Positions 1-9,104 of a stretch of 64,000 nt of DNA are shown here, in pieces. The stretch is taken from contig NZ_PSSX01000008.1 of assembly GCF_002933275.1 (NCBI RefSeq), forward strand, positions 62,001 to 126,000. The letters run 5' to 3'. Numbering within the stretch: position 1 is the stretch's first letter; each line of letters opens with the position of its first letter. Made by a program: the position numbers and the translations under genes. This DNA comes from Marinobacter maroccanus. Lineage in GTDB: Bacteria > Pseudomonadota > Gammaproteobacteria > Pseudomonadales > Oleiphilaceae. The notes beneath the pieces are model-generated. The model saw nothing but the letters and a program-made list of their open reading frames with translations, was not told the origin of the DNA and did not search any database.

Positions 1-714
1 CACGATGGTGTAACCAAGAATGCCCTCGTTCCGGCCCCGGAGGATGGCCAGGGCGCGGTGGGAAGGGACCTTTTTCAGGGGCTCGACGTGGTCGAAATAA
101 TCCCGGAATTTGGCGCCTTCGTTTTCCTTGCCTTCCACCACGGTGACTTTCAGCTGGCCTTCCTGCCAGATGAAGTCCCGCAGACTGCCCAGCAGCTCGG
201 CATCCTCGGCAAAGCGCTCCATCAGTATGTACCGGGCGCCATCCAGCGCAGCCTTGGTATCCTCCACCCCGGCTTCTTTGTTCAGGTAGCCCTGGGCAGT
301 GGTTTCAGGATCCAGGGTCGGATCATCGTAGAGAGCGTCAGCCAGCGGCTCCAGACCCGCTTCTCGGGCAATCTGGGCTTTGGTCCGGCGCTTGGGCTTG
401 TAGGGCAGGTAAAGATCTTCCAGACGGTTCTTGGCATCCGCTTCGTTAATGCTGGCCCTGAGCTCGTCGGTCAGCTTGCCCTGCTCCTCGATGCTCTTGA
501 GGATGGTGGCACGACGGTCTTCCAGTTCCCGCAAATAGCGCAGACGTTCTTCCAGGTTCCTCAGCTGGTTGTCATCCAGTGAGCCCGTGATCTCTTTCCG
601 GTAGCGGGCGATAAACGGAACGGTCGCGCCCTCGTCGAGCAGTTCGACGGTGGCATTAACCTGTTGCTCGCGGACACCGAGTTCCTCGGCGATACGCCTG
701 GAGATACTGTTCAT
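1..714 (-). CDS. tex: Tex transcription accessory protein, N-terminal part
   Basis: The frame is open at the left edge of the window, so only the first 238 codons of a protein that is normally about 770 residues are present. It starts [14 protein letters not shown] at an ATG at 714 and continues through [30 protein letters not shown] and [19 protein letters not shown], all typical of the N-terminal Tex region. Tex is a conserved nucleic-acid-binding protein with an RNase H-like fold and a C-terminal S1 domain (outside the window), linked to transcription or RNA metabolism. It is transcribed toward the window edge. The call rests on recognising these conserved blocks. Confidence 0.9.
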   Translation of the reverse strand, partial: MNSISRRIAEELGVREQQVNATVELLDEGATVPFIARYRKEITGSLDDNQLRNLEERLRYLRELEDRRATILKSIEEQGKLTDELRASINEADAKNRLEDLYLPYKPKRRTKAQIAREAGLEPLADALYDDPTLDPETTAQGYLNKEAGVEDTKAALDGARYILMERFAEDAELLGSLRDFIWQEGQLKVTVVEGKENEGAKFRDYFDHVEPLKKVPSHRALAILRGRNEGILGYTIV

Positions 715-763
715 GCAACCTCTGTCTGATGCTTTGCCAATAAAGCAGCAAAGGTACAGCGGC

Positions 764-2500
764 TTACTGCTGCAGGCAAGCGGCCTGACCTCGCTTGTTC
801 AGGAATTGCACAAGATCCGCCCAGGGCATGGGCCGGGCGTAGTAGTAGCCCTGAATTTCATCGCAATGCTGCTGGCGCAGAAACTCCAGTTGTCCCTCAG
901 TTTCCACGCCTTCGGCAACCACGCTGATCTGCAGGCTGTGGGCCAGGCTGATGATGGCGCGGATGATGTGTTCAGCGTCTGCCGAATTGCCCAGCTCCTG
1001 CACGAACGACTTGTCGATTTTCACCAGCGAGATGGGCAGATGCTGAAGATTGCTCAGGGAGGAAAAGCCGGTTCCGAAGTCATCAAGGGCGAAGCTGATA
1101 CCCAACTGGTTCAGTTCACGCAGGCAGCGCTGGGCATACTCCGGGTCGTGCATCATGGCGCTCTCGGTCAGTTCCAGCTCCAGCAGGCTGGTGTCCACAT
1201 TGGCGTTGAAGATGATGCGGAAAATGGTTTCGGTCATCTTGCGGTCGTGAAACTGCCGGAACGACAGATTGACAGCGAACACCAGGCCAGGGAAGCCAAG
1301 TTCGGCGGACTCCTGCAGGCGTTTGCAGGCCTGCTCGATGACCCAATAACCAATGGGCACGATCAGCCCGCTGCGCTCGGCCACCGGAATGAATTCGTCC
1401 GGCCCCACCAGCCCACGCTCCGGATGATTCCAGCGCAGCAGGCATTCCACGCCCCGAACTTCCTCGGTGGCCAGATCAATCCTGGGCTGGTAGTAAAGCT
1501 CCAGCTCCTTGCCCCGCAGGGCGTTGCGAAGATCCGCCTCCAGCCGAAGCTGGTAACCGGCGGAAATGTGCAACTGGCGGTCGTAGAAGCGGTAGCTGGT
1601 GCCCGGGTCACGCTTGGCTTCGAACATGGCACGGTTGGCCCGGCGCAACAGATTTTCGGCGCTGTCGCCGGCTTCCGGGTAGGTTGCAACGCCAAGGCTG
1701 GCACTGACCACTACGGTCTGGCCATCTATGGTAACCGGCTCATCAAGGGCGTTGACCACTTTGCGGATAATCTGGGTGATATCCAGGGAGTCTTCGACCT
1801 TCTCGACAATTATGGCCAGCTCGTCACCGCCGATTCGCATCAGCGAATCCACCCGCCGGAGGGAATGCCGAAGCCGCTCCGCCAGTTTCATCATCAACTG
1901 GTCGCTTTTCTGATAGCCGAAAGACTCGTTAATGCTGCGGAAGTCATCAATATTGAGGTGCAATAATGCCAGCCGGTGGCCTGCGCGCTCGGCCCGCAAG
2001 ATCGCTTGCTGAAGACGATCGAAAAACAGGTCCCGGTTAATAAAGCCGGTAGCGACTTCACGACCCAGTTGACCATGGGCAGATTCGGACAACTGATCCC
2101 GGTACCAGAGGCATTTCACGGCCCGCCGGAAATTCCAGTGATCCAGATTCTGGCGACAAAGGTAATCAGCGGCGCCGGCAGCCAGCAATTCCGGTGCCCG
2201 CACCCCGGGAGGCTCGGCACTCAGGGCCAGCACCGGCTTTTCATTGCTGGCGACAGCGAGATACTGCAGGAAGGCGGCTTCAGATCCGCCGTGGAACACG
2301 CAATCCCATACGATAAGGTCAAAACTGGCGTTGCGGATCAGATCATCACAGTCCACCAGATCCGGGCACCAGGTAGCGTCCGCACTTATTTCGACGTCGC
2401 CCGCCAGAAGAGCATTCAGCCAGAGAAAATCAGCGTAATCTGGTGTCAGAACCAACAGGCGCAACTGTCCGGGCCTCATGGTTTCCAGTGGCAGTGTCAT
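764..2500 (-). CDS. Receiver-GGDEF-EAL cyclic-di-GMP protein
   Basis: A 578-residue signalling protein. Residues 1 to about 130 resemble a receiver domain, with a possible phospho-acceptor Asp in FDLIVWDCV (about residue 66). A diguanylate cyclase domain follows, whose signature reads [10 protein letters not shown] (GGDEL rather than GGDEF). The C-terminal phosphodiesterase domain has VECLLRW in place of EALLRW and keeps [21 protein letters not shown] and AEGVE. The EAL catalytic set looks intact, so phosphodiesterase activity is likely; cyclase activity is possible. The ATG at 2500 is preferred over a TTG one codon earlier. Another ATG at 2479, with GGA a few bases upstream, is also plausible. 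It appears to be a single-gene unit next to tex. Confidence 0.88.
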   Translation of the reverse strand: MTLPLETMRPGQLRLLVLTPDYADFLWLNALLAGDVEISADATWCPDLVDCDDLIRNASFDLIVWDCVFHGGSEAAFLQYLAVASNEKPVLALSAEPPGVRAPELLAAGAADYLCRQNLDHWNFRRAVKCLWYRDQLSESAHGQLGREVATGFINRDLFFDRLQQAILRAERAGHRLALLHLNIDDFRSINESFGYQKSDQLMMKLAERLRHSLRRVDSLMRIGGDELAIIVEKVEDSLDITQIIRKVVNALDEPVTIDGQTVVVSASLGVATYPEAGDSAENLLRRANRAMFEAKRDPGTSYRFYDRQLHISAGYQLRLEADLRNALRGKELELYYQPRIDLATEEVRGVECLLRWNHPERGLVGPDEFIPVAERSGLIVPIGYWVIEQACKRLQESAELGFPGLVFAVNLSFRQFHDRKMTETIFRIIFNANVDTSLLELELTESAMMHDPEYAQRCLRELNQLGISFALDDFGTGFSSLSNLQHLPISLVKIDKSFVQELGNSADAEHIIRAIISLAHSLQISVVAEGVETEGQLEFLRQQHCDEIQGYYYARPMPWADLVQFLNKRGQAACLQQ

Positions 2501-2643
2501 CAAGCAGGATCCATTTATGCGTGAACAACCGAGTCCATTCTATTAATCATAGTCGATAGATCCTCAAGGTACAGCAAGTCGGTCTGGTGTAGAATAAGCC
2601 CACGCCCGTTATCCCCATTTCGTTCCATTCTGGCCATTTATTT

Positions 2644-4662
2644 GTGAACAAGCTCAACCCCAGACAAAGCGAAGCAGTCCGCTATGCCGATGGCCCGATG
2701 CTGGTGCTCGCCGGTGCCGGCAGCGGCAAGACCAGCGTGATCACCCGAAAGATTGCCTACCTGATCGAGCAGTTGGGAATCCCGGGGCGTCATATTGCCG
2801 CAGTCACCTTTACCAACAAGGCTGCCCGGGAAATGAAGGAGCGGGTTGGCCGGATCGTTGACCGTAAGCTCACCCGGGGCCTGATTGTATCCACTTTCCA
2901 CAACCTTGGCCTCAATATGATCCGGGAAGAGCACACGCATCTCGGCTACCATCCCGGCTTTTCCATCTTCGATGCCGAGGATGCCAAGGCCCTCCTACAG
3001 GATCTGATGCTCCAGGAAGCCAGCGCCGAGGCCGGGGACGAACTCAACGATATCCAGATGACGATTTCATCCTGGAAAAACGCCATGCGGGGGCCGGCCG
3101 AGGCCCTGAGCAAGGCGGTGGATGAGCGCGAACAGCGCATTGCCATCATCTACAAGAAATACAACGAATACCTGAAAGCCTACAACGCAGTGGATTTCGA
3201 CGATCTGATCCTGCTGCCGGTGATGCTGTTCCGCTCGCACCCCGACGTGCTCGCCAAATGGCGTCGGAAGATCCGCTACATGCTGGTGGATGAATACCAG
3301 GACACCAACGTGTGCCAGTACGAAATGGTCAAACTTCTGGTGGCCGAGCGGGCCGCGTTTACGGTGGTTGGCGACGACGACCAGTCGATCTACGCCTGGC
3401 GCGGTGCCCGGCCAGAAAACCTGGCCCAGCTCAAGGAAGACTTCCCGAGCCTGAAGATCGTCAAGCTTGAGCAGAATTACCGGTCCACCGCACGGATCCT
3501 GCGCAGCGCCAACACCGTGATCGCCAACAACCCTCACGTCTTCGAGAAGGCGCTGTGGAGTGATCACACCATTGGCGAGGAGATCCGGATAGTCCGGTGC
3601 CGCAACGAGGACGCGGAAACCGACCGGGTGGCCACCGAGATTCTCGATCAAAAACTGAAAAAAGGTCTCGATTTCCGGGACTTTGCGGTGCTTTACCGGG
3701 GCAACCACCAGGCACGCCTGCTGGAAATGAAGCTGCAGGCCTACCAGATCCCTTACCGCATCTCTGGCGGCCAGTCCTTTTTCTCGAAGAACGAGATCAA
3801 GGACGCCATGTCCTACCTGCGGTTGTTGATCAACCCCGACGACGACGCCGCGTTCCTGCGGGTGGTCAACGTGCCCCGCCGGGAAATTGGTCCGCGCACC
3901 CTGGAGCAGCTCAGCCACTATGCGCGCTCACGCAATGTCAGCCTGTTCAAGGCCCTGGGTGACATGGGCGCAGAGACCCACGTGACCGAGAAGGGGCTGG
4001 ATCGTCTACGACGCTTTGCCCATTGGGTAGATGCCACTTGCGAGCGGCTGCACAGCGAGAATCCGATACCCGTCATCAAGCAGCTGTTCACGGACATCGA
4101 GTACGAGGAGTGGCTGCACCAGCACTCTGGCACGCCCAAGCAGGCCGAGCGACGGATGGAAAACATCTGGTACCTGGTGGAATCCATCCAGCGCATGCTC
4201 GATGACGGCAAGGGCACGGCCGATGAGCTCGGCATCGAAGATGCCATCACCAAACTGATCCTTCGGGACATGATGGAGCAGCGGGAAGAGGACGACGACA
4301 GCGACAAGGTTCAGCTGCTCACCCTGCACGCCTCCAAGGGTCTGGAGTTTCCCCATGTGTTCATCATGGGGCTTGAAGAGGAAATCCTGCCCCACCGAAG
4401 CAGCATCGAGGAAGGCAACATCGAGGAGGAACGGCGACTGATGTACGTGGGCATTACCCGCGCCCGGGAAACACTGACGCTGACCTATGCGGCTACCCGG
4501 AAACAGTACGGGGAAAAACTGGAAACCATTCCGAGCCGTTTCCTTGATGAACTGCCCGAAGAAGATCTGAAGTGGGAAGGCACCGGCGATCTGGATGTGG
4601 AAGCCAACCAGAAAAAAGGCAAGGCGACCTTGAGCGCCCTGCTGGGGGACTTGGGCCTTTAG
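2644..4662 (+). CDS. rep: ATP-dependent DNA helicase Rep
   Basis: A 672-residue superfamily 1A helicase, almost exactly the length of E. coli Rep (673). It starts at GTG with NKLNPRQSEAV, followed by the Walker A block LAGAGSGKTSVI, then AVTFTNKAAREMKERV, the Walker B block LVDEYQDTN, GDDDQSIYAWRGA, the QNYRSTARIL motif and LLTLHASKGLEF near the C terminus. Rep is a 3'-5' translocase that removes proteins ahead of replication forks. Rep rather than UvrD is favoured by the N-terminal LNPRQ start, by LEFPHVFIMGLEEEILPH and by the length. It is monocistronic and ends at a hairpin terminator shared with the convergent cytochrome gene. Confidence 0.95.
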   Translation: MNKLNPRQSEAVRYADGPMLVLAGAGSGKTSVITRKIAYLIEQLGIPGRHIAAVTFTNKAAREMKERVGRIVDRKLTRGLIVSTFHNLGLNMIREEHTHLGYHPGFSIFDAEDAKALLQDLMLQEASAEAGDELNDIQMTISSWKNAMRGPAEALSKAVDEREQRIAIIYKKYNEYLKAYNAVDFDDLILLPVMLFRSHPDVLAKWRRKIRYMLVDEYQDTNVCQYEMVKLLVAERAAFTVVGDDDQSIYAWRGARPENLAQLKEDFPSLKIVKLEQNYRSTARILRSANTVIANNPHVFEKALWSDHTIGEEIRIVRCRNEDAETDRVATEILDQKLKKGLDFRDFAVLYRGNHQARLLEMKLQAYQIPYRISGGQSFFSKNEIKDAMSYLRLLINPDDDAAFLRVVNVPRREIGPRTLEQLSHYARSRNVSLFKALGDMGAETHVTEKGLDRLRRFAHWVDATCERLHSENPIPVIKQLFTDIEYEEWLHQHSGTPKQAERRMENIWYLVESIQRMLDDGKGTADELGIEDAITKLILRDMMEQREEDDDSDKVQLLTLHASKGLEFPHVFIMGLEEEILPHRSSIEEGNIEEERRLMYVGITRARETLTLTYAATRKQYGEKLETIPSRFLDELPEEDLKWEGTGDLDVEANQKKGKATLSALLGDLGL

Positions 4663-4679
4663 TGAATATCCAGATACGA

Positions 4680-4706
4680 AAAAGCCCCCGAATGTTGGGG
4701 GCTTTT
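4680..4706. terminator. Bidirectional rho-independent terminator
   Basis: AAAAGCCCCC (4680-4689) and GGGGGCTTTT (4697-4706) form a perfect 10-bp stem with a 7-base loop. It has a T-run on each strand and lies between the stop codons of rep and the convergent cytochrome c gene, so it can serve both. Confidence 0.9.
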
Positions 4707-4723
4707 CGTTTACTCAAATTGCC

Positions 4724-5137
4724 TTACTGGCTTTCTGCCACCAGGTGCTCGACAGCCGCCTGGATTTCTTCATCCGGACAGCTTGCACAACCGCCCTTGG
4801 CCGGCATGGCATTAAAGCCATTGATGGCGTGACTGACCAGGGTGTCCAACCCCTTGTCGATGCGAGGAGCCCAGGCATCGGCATCACCAATCACAGGTGC
4901 GCCAGCAGCGCCGGTGGTGTGACAGGCCATGCAAACCGCGTCATACACTTCGCTACCTGAGCGAGGGCCGGAACTGGCTGTCTCGGTCGGAGCAGCTGCG
5001 CTGCCGCACTCTTCACCCTGCATGCATACTTCGCCTACCGGCTGGATACGTGCACGGATTTCATCTTCGACACTTGCCAATACGGCGCCCGCGGTCAGGC
5101 CGAAACCGACCAGTACAGCAGCCAGGACTCTCTTCAT
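4724..5137 (-). CDS. Cytochrome c5-like monohaem protein
   Basis: A 137-residue periplasmic c-type cytochrome. An N-terminal signal peptide (MKRVLAAVLVGFG, cleavage near AVLA-S) is followed by a Cys-containing linker. The haem motif CMACH lies in YDAVCMACHTTGAAGAP, and NAMPAKGGCASCPDEEI supplies the likely axial Met and the two extra cysteines typical of cytochrome c5. Small soluble cytochromes of this class carry electrons between membrane complexes and terminal reductases. The ATG at 5137 is chosen over a GTG two codons upstream because it gives a cleaner signal peptide. It converges on rep. Confidence 0.88.
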   Translation of the reverse strand: MKRVLAAVLVGFGLTAGAVLASVEDEIRARIQPVGEVCMQGEECGSAAAPTETASSGPRSGSEVYDAVCMACHTTGAAGAPVIGDADAWAPRIDKGLDTLVSHAINGFNAMPAKGGCASCPDEEIQAAVEHLVAESQ

Positions 5138-5339
5138 CTTCACAATGCACCTCGCATTTGAGCGTTATAATCTTCGGTCGCCGCATTATAGCGACTGAAA
5201 CCTGGCAAAAAAACCAAACAGCAAAATCATAAATTGATTTCAACCATTTTAATTGCGATTTCGTAAGTCTGAGGGTGTTTCGCGAACAATCCGGTTACCA
5301 TGGTGTTCGCCGACGTTTTACCATTCAGGACCTGTTTCC

Positions 5340-5678
5340 ATGACCAATACGGAACCGACTTCGCCTCATCCGTTGCGCAAACCACTGCTGATTGCCGAAT
5401 TCACGGCGCTTGCCGTTTTGCTTGCTTCCATGGGATGGTTTTCCAGTCAGACCAGTGACGGCCAGACGATCAGTGCCGCCTGGTTGCTGATCCCTGCCTT
5501 CGCCAGCCTGGGGGTTTTCCTCAGCTTCATTGGGCTGATGTACCTGCGTTGGGTTGCCTCCGCAGAAAGCGGCAACCGGTTTCGACATAAAGTGATTTTC
5601 TCGCTTCTGGCCGTCACTCTCATCGGCGTCTGGATCTATGGCATTGCCAACACCTGGTTCAGCCTGACTGCCAGCTAG
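5340..5678 (+). CDS. Small inner-membrane protein of unknown function
   Basis: A 112-residue protein (MTNTEPTSPHPLRKPL...) with three likely membrane spans: about residues 18-36, 45-66 (AAWLLIPAFASLGVFLSFIG) and 84-103 (KVIFSLLAVTLIGVWIYGI). The open frame extends 29 codons further upstream. The ATG at 5340 is preferred because the upstream part is basic and unlike a membrane-protein start. It ends 13 bases before pldA and may be co-transcribed with it, but nothing in the sequence assigns a function. I do not recognise a family. Confidence 0.7.
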   Translation: MTNTEPTSPHPLRKPLLIAEFTALAVLLASMGWFSSQTSDGQTISAAWLLIPAFASLGVFLSFIGLMYLRWVASAESGNRFRHKVIFSLLAVTLIGVWIYGIANTWFSLTAS

Positions 5679-5691
5679 GAGACCTGAACTC

Positions 5692-6816
5692 ATGAACCCT
5701 CCACATCTGTTGGCGCGATCGGCGGCTTTCATCGCTGTCTCTTTGCTGTCGGTGTCCTCTACGGTGATGGCGCAGACCAATGAGGCTCCGTCGATCGACT
5801 CGCCCGAGCAATGCGCGCTGATTGACGACGGGATCAAGCGGCTGGCCTGCTTTGATAACCTCTACAAACCGAAAGAACGCCAGGCCCAGGCCTCTGAAAG
5901 CGCCAAAGAACAAGCCGAGAAGAGCGTTGAACCGCTGGCACCCAATGGCGAGGACCTTGATGCCGTTGCTGGCAGTGCCCTGGAAGGCGATTCCGATGCA
6001 GGCGTGATGTCGGCGCTGGTAGACCGGTATGTGGCGGCTGAGAAAGCCTTATTCTCCTTCTCCGGCAGTTTCGTGGGACATCGGCCCACCTATATCCTGC
6101 CCGTTACCTGGGTGAAAGATCCGAATTATGTGCCATCCAGTCCCAGGCTGGGCTCCGTCGGTTATGACTACGAACTGGAGCGGGAAGAGGTCAAGTACCA
6201 GATCAGCTTCAAGGTGCCGCTGCTGACCGGCATTCTGGACGACCGCACCACGCTCTGGTTCGGCTACACCCAGACGTCGTTCTGGCAGGTTTATAACCAG
6301 GATGATTCCGCGCCTTTCCGGGAAACCAATTACGAACCTGAGATATTTGCCCGATACCAAACTGATTGGGATATCGGGCCGGGTCGGCTCAATGGCGTAA
6401 CCCTGGGCTTCAACCATCAGTCCAACGGCCAGTCGGAGCCTCGCTCCCGAAGCTGGAACCGGATTATGGGTTCAGCCGCCTACAGCTATGACCGGTGGCT
6501 TTTTATGGTTCAGCCCTGGTACCGGATTCCGGAGAACAACGACGATGACAATGCAGATATCGAGCGCTATCTGGGGCATGCAAACTATCACGCGGTGTAC
6601 AAGCTGTCCGAAGACCGGACGTTTTCATTACGGCTGATGAACAATCTGCGGTCGGATGACAACAAGACGTCGGTGGAGTTCGGATACAGTTTTCCGGTGG
6701 GTGATACGGTTAAGGGTTTTTTTCAGTACTACAACGGGTATGGAGAGAGCCTGATCGACTATAACCACCGGATTCAGCGGTTTGGTATCGGGGTTATGCT
6801 GAACGACTGGCTCTGA
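5692..6816 (+). CDS. pldA: Outer-membrane phospholipase A1 (OMPLA)
   Basis: A 374-residue protein with a signal peptide (cleavage near VMA-Q), a charged linker of about 100 residues, and a C-terminal 12-strand-type beta-barrel with alternating aromatic residues. The catalytic block reads GFNHQSNGQSEPRSRSWNR, giving the His, Ser and Asn of the OMPLA triad in the expected spacing. OMPLA is a calcium-dependent lipase of the outer membrane that removes mislocalised phospholipids. AGGAG lies upstream of the start. The linker between signal peptide and barrel (rich in Glu, Lys and Ala) is longer than in E. coli PldA. The gene follows the small membrane protein and converges on the phosphomutase gene. 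Confidence 0.93.
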   Translation: MNPPHLLARSAAFIAVSLLSVSSTVMAQTNEAPSIDSPEQCALIDDGIKRLACFDNLYKPKERQAQASESAKEQAEKSVEPLAPNGEDLDAVAGSALEGDSDAGVMSALVDRYVAAEKALFSFSGSFVGHRPTYILPVTWVKDPNYVPSSPRLGSVGYDYELEREEVKYQISFKVPLLTGILDDRTTLWFGYTQTSFWQVYNQDDSAPFRETNYEPEIFARYQTDWDIGPGRLNGVTLGFNHQSNGQSEPRSRSWNRIMGSAAYSYDRWLFMVQPWYRIPENNDDDNADIERYLGHANYHAVYKLSEDRTFSLRLMNNLRSDDNKTSVEFGYSFPVGDTVKGFFQYYNGYGESLIDYNHRIQRFGIGVMLNDWL

Positions 6817-6855
6817 CCGTTTGTTTTGGTAATGGTCAGAGCCAGCGCCTTCGGG

Positions 6856-8214
6856 TTAGCCTTCTTCGGTCAATCTCTGCATTTCAGCCAGCAATTCTTC
6901 CGTCTTTTCTTCCATCAACGGAATATCTGCCCTTGATTCCACGTTCAAACGCACAACCGGTTCGGTGTTGGACATCCGGAGGTTGAAGCGCCAGTCGTCG
7001 AATTCGATGCTTACGCCGTCCACGTGGCTGACGTTTTTGGCGCCAACACTGTATTTGGCTTCAATCGCGGCGATGACCTTGGGGGGATCATCGATGGTGC
7101 GGTTGATTTCGCCGCTGGCCGGATAGGCTTCGATTCGGGCGTCGATCAACGACGACAGGGTCTGGCCGGACTGGCAGAGGCGTTCGGCGACCAGCAGCCA
7201 GGGGATCATTCCGCTGTCGCAGTAGGCGAAGTCACGGAAGTAGTGGTGGGCGCTCATTTCGCCACCGTAGACCGCGTCTTCGTCACGCATTCTCTGTTTG
7301 ATGAATGCGTGCCCGGTTTTGCTCTCGATGGCTTCGCCGCCAGCAGCTTCGACCAGGTCGAGGGTGTTCCAGGTCAGGCGTGGGTCGTGAATGACTTTGC
7401 CGCCGCCGGTTTTGCGCAGGAACTGGTCGGCGAGCAAGCCGACGATGTAGTAGCCCTCAATGAAGCGACCGTTTTCGTCGAAGAAGAAGCAGCGATCGTA
7501 GTCGCCGTCCCAGGCGATGCCCATGGCCGCACCTTCTGCGATAACGGCGTCAGCGGTGGCTGCGCGGTTTTCCGGCAGGATCGGGTTGGGGACACCGTTG
7601 GGGAAATGGCCGTCGGGTTCGTGGTGTACTTTCACGAATTCGAAGGGCAGGTGCTGTTCGAGTTCATCGATCACCAGGCCGGCGCCGCCGTTTCCGGCAT
7701 TGACGGCTATGGTCATTGGCGTGAGCGAGGCCGCGTCAATGTAGCCCAGCAGATGGTCGATGTAGGCACTCATGACCTCCAGGGGCTCGTAACACCCTTG
7801 CTCAGGGGCATCGCCAAAAGGCTCCAGAACCCTGTCGCGAATGTCGTTCAGGCCGTTGTCAGAGCTGATCGGCCGGGATTCGGGGCCGACCATTTTCATG
7901 CCGTTATGGTCTTTCGGGTTGTGGCTGGCAGTTACCATGATGCCACCGTCCATCTTGTAGTGACTGGTGGCAAAGTACACCTGTTCGGTGCCGCACAGGC
8001 CGATATCGAACACATCCGCGCCGGCTGCCATGAGGCCGGAGCTCAGGGCTTCGGCGATGTCCAGGCTTGAGAGGCGGATGTCGTAGCCAACGATCACTTT
8101 TCTGGCGCCGGTGATTTCCACATAGGCGCGCCCGATTTTCTCGGCCAAGGCCGGATTCAACTGGTCCGGCACTCGGCCACGCAGGTCGTAGGCTTTAAAA
8201 CAGGACAGGTCCAT
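6856..8214 (-). CDS. Phosphomannomutase / phosphoglucomutase
   Basis: A 452-residue alpha-D-phosphohexomutase of the CpsG/ManB/AlgC group. It interconverts hexose 6-phosphate and hexose 1-phosphate for polysaccharide and nucleotide-sugar synthesis. Visible motifs are the N-terminal FKAYDLRGRVP, the phosphoserine loop MVTASHNPKDHNGMK, the Mg-binding loop AWDGDYDRCFFFD, the sugar-specificity loop YGGEMSAHHYFRD, and the C-terminal phosphate-binding RMSNTEPVVRLN. All catalytic elements are present. It lies 9 bases downstream of bfr on the same strand, but no functional link is obvious. The exact symbol (manB, cpsG or algC) cannot be decided from the sequence alone. Confidence 0.92.
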   Translation of the reverse strand: MDLSCFKAYDLRGRVPDQLNPALAEKIGRAYVEITGARKVIVGYDIRLSSLDIAEALSSGLMAAGADVFDIGLCGTEQVYFATSHYKMDGGIMVTASHNPKDHNGMKMVGPESRPISSDNGLNDIRDRVLEPFGDAPEQGCYEPLEVMSAYIDHLLGYIDAASLTPMTIAVNAGNGGAGLVIDELEQHLPFEFVKVHHEPDGHFPNGVPNPILPENRAATADAVIAEGAAMGIAWDGDYDRCFFFDENGRFIEGYYIVGLLADQFLRKTGGGKVIHDPRLTWNTLDLVEAAGGEAIESKTGHAFIKQRMRDEDAVYGGEMSAHHYFRDFAYCDSGMIPWLLVAERLCQSGQTLSSLIDARIEAYPASGEINRTIDDPPKVIAAIEAKYSVGAKNVSHVDGVSIEFDDWRFNLRMSNTEPVVRLNVESRADIPLMEEKTEELLAEMQRLTEEG

Positions 8215-8223
8215 TGTCTCGTA

Positions 8224-8700
8224 TTACTCCGCAGAGGATGACTGAAGCTGGATGTAATTCTGGATTCCCATCTGGGAAATCATTTCCAGTTGGGTTTCCA
8301 GCCAGTCGATATGTTCTTCCTCACTGTCCAGAATGCTTCGGAACAGCTGCCGACTGGTGTAATCCTGGATCTCTTCGCAATAGGCGATGGCTTCTTTCAG
8401 ATCGGCGTGGGCAATTTCTTCCAGCTTCAGATCGCAGGAGATCATCTCTTCGACGTTCTCACCGATCAGCAGTTTATTGAGATCTTGCAGATTGGGAAGA
8501 CCTTCGAGGAACAGGATCCTCTCGATAAGCTGGTCCGCGTGCTTCATCTCGTCGATGGATTCTTCGTATTCCTTGGCCGCCAGCTTGGTGATACCCCAAT
8601 CCTTGTACATGCGGGAATGGAGGAAGTACTGGTTGATCGCGGTCAGCTCGTTGCCGAGGACCTTGTTCAAATGCTGGATGACCTTTTTATCGCCTTTCAT
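8224..8700 (-). CDS. bfr: Bacterioferritin
   Basis: A 158-residue haem-containing ferritin that oxidises and stores iron in a 24-mer shell. The dinuclear ferroxidase ligands are all in place: Glu18, Glu51, His54, Glu94, Glu127 and His130. Met52, the haem ligand between subunits, is also present (DEMKHAD), so this is a true Bfr rather than a haem-free paralogue. It lies 89 bases downstream of bfd on the same strand. In this family Bfd reduces the Bfr haem to release iron. Confidence 0.96.
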   Translation of the reverse strand: MKGDKKVIQHLNKVLGNELTAINQYFLHSRMYKDWGITKLAAKEYEESIDEMKHADQLIERILFLEGLPNLQDLNKLLIGENVEEMISCDLKLEEIAHADLKEAIAYCEEIQDYTSRQLFRSILDSEEEHIDWLETQLEMISQMGIQNYIQLQSSSAE

Positions 8701-8789
8701 AGTCGGGCTCCCTGATGGCCTGATGAATCAGCCCCTAAGGATAGCCCCTTATCGGACAGGAGAAAAATAGAGCCAGACAATCGCGCCTG

Positions 8790-8996
8790 TCAGGCAGGCT
8801 GCGCGAGCATATTGGCCATGGCCAGGTAATCCGGTGAGCGGCTCTCACGGAGTATTTCACGGGCGGTACAGGCGCAGCGCCCGCATTGGGTGCCAACACC
8901 CAGTTCTTTGCCAAGCTGGCGCATGGAAGAAATGCCGTTGTCGGCAGCTTCGCGAATTTCCCGGTCGGTTACGCCGTGGCAAAGGCAAACGTACAT
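8790..8996 (-). CDS. bfd: Bacterioferritin-associated ferredoxin
   Basis: A 68-residue [2Fe-2S] protein. The cysteine pattern is MYVCLCHGVTD (Cys4, Cys6) and GVGTQCGRCA (Cys38, Cys41), the characteristic Bfd spacing CxC-x31-CxxC. Bfd binds Bfr and passes electrons for reductive iron release under iron limitation. An iron-box-like palindrome sits 17-47 bases upstream of the start, fitting Fur repression, which is known for bfd genes. Bfr follows on the same strand. Confidence 0.94.
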   Translation of the reverse strand: MYVCLCHGVTDREIREAADNGISSMRQLGKELGVGTQCGRCACTAREILRESRSPDYLAMANMLAQPA

Positions 8997-9012
8997 AGCA
9001 GTGACTCACCCA

Positions 9013-9043
9013 TGACAATAAAAGTTAGTGATAATTATTGTCA
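9013..9043. promoter_or_regulatory. Iron-box-like palindrome upstream of bfd (Fur candidate)
   Basis: TGACAATAA (9013-9021) and TTATTGTCA (9035-9043) form a perfect inverted repeat with a 13-base spacer. The right half lies in GTGATAATTATTGTCATT, which resembles the Fur consensus. It is placed where it would cover the bfd promoter. Fur binding is inferred from family knowledge. Confidence 0.6.
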
Positions 9044-9104
9044 TTGGCATCTCGAAATGCAAGCCTTCTGGCTTAAATTTGTGCAACATTTTGTGTTTCG
9101 AGAC

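Noticed and set aside
650..1966. Long plus-strand frame opposite the GGDEF-EAL gene
   Set aside because: Antisense to a gene with complete conserved motifs; the frame has low-complexity Gln/His/Gly text and no recognisable domain.
7024..8070. Plus-strand frame of about 350 codons opposite the phosphohexomutase gene
   Set aside because: Shadow frame caused by high G+C third positions; the minus-strand gene has all catalytic motifs.
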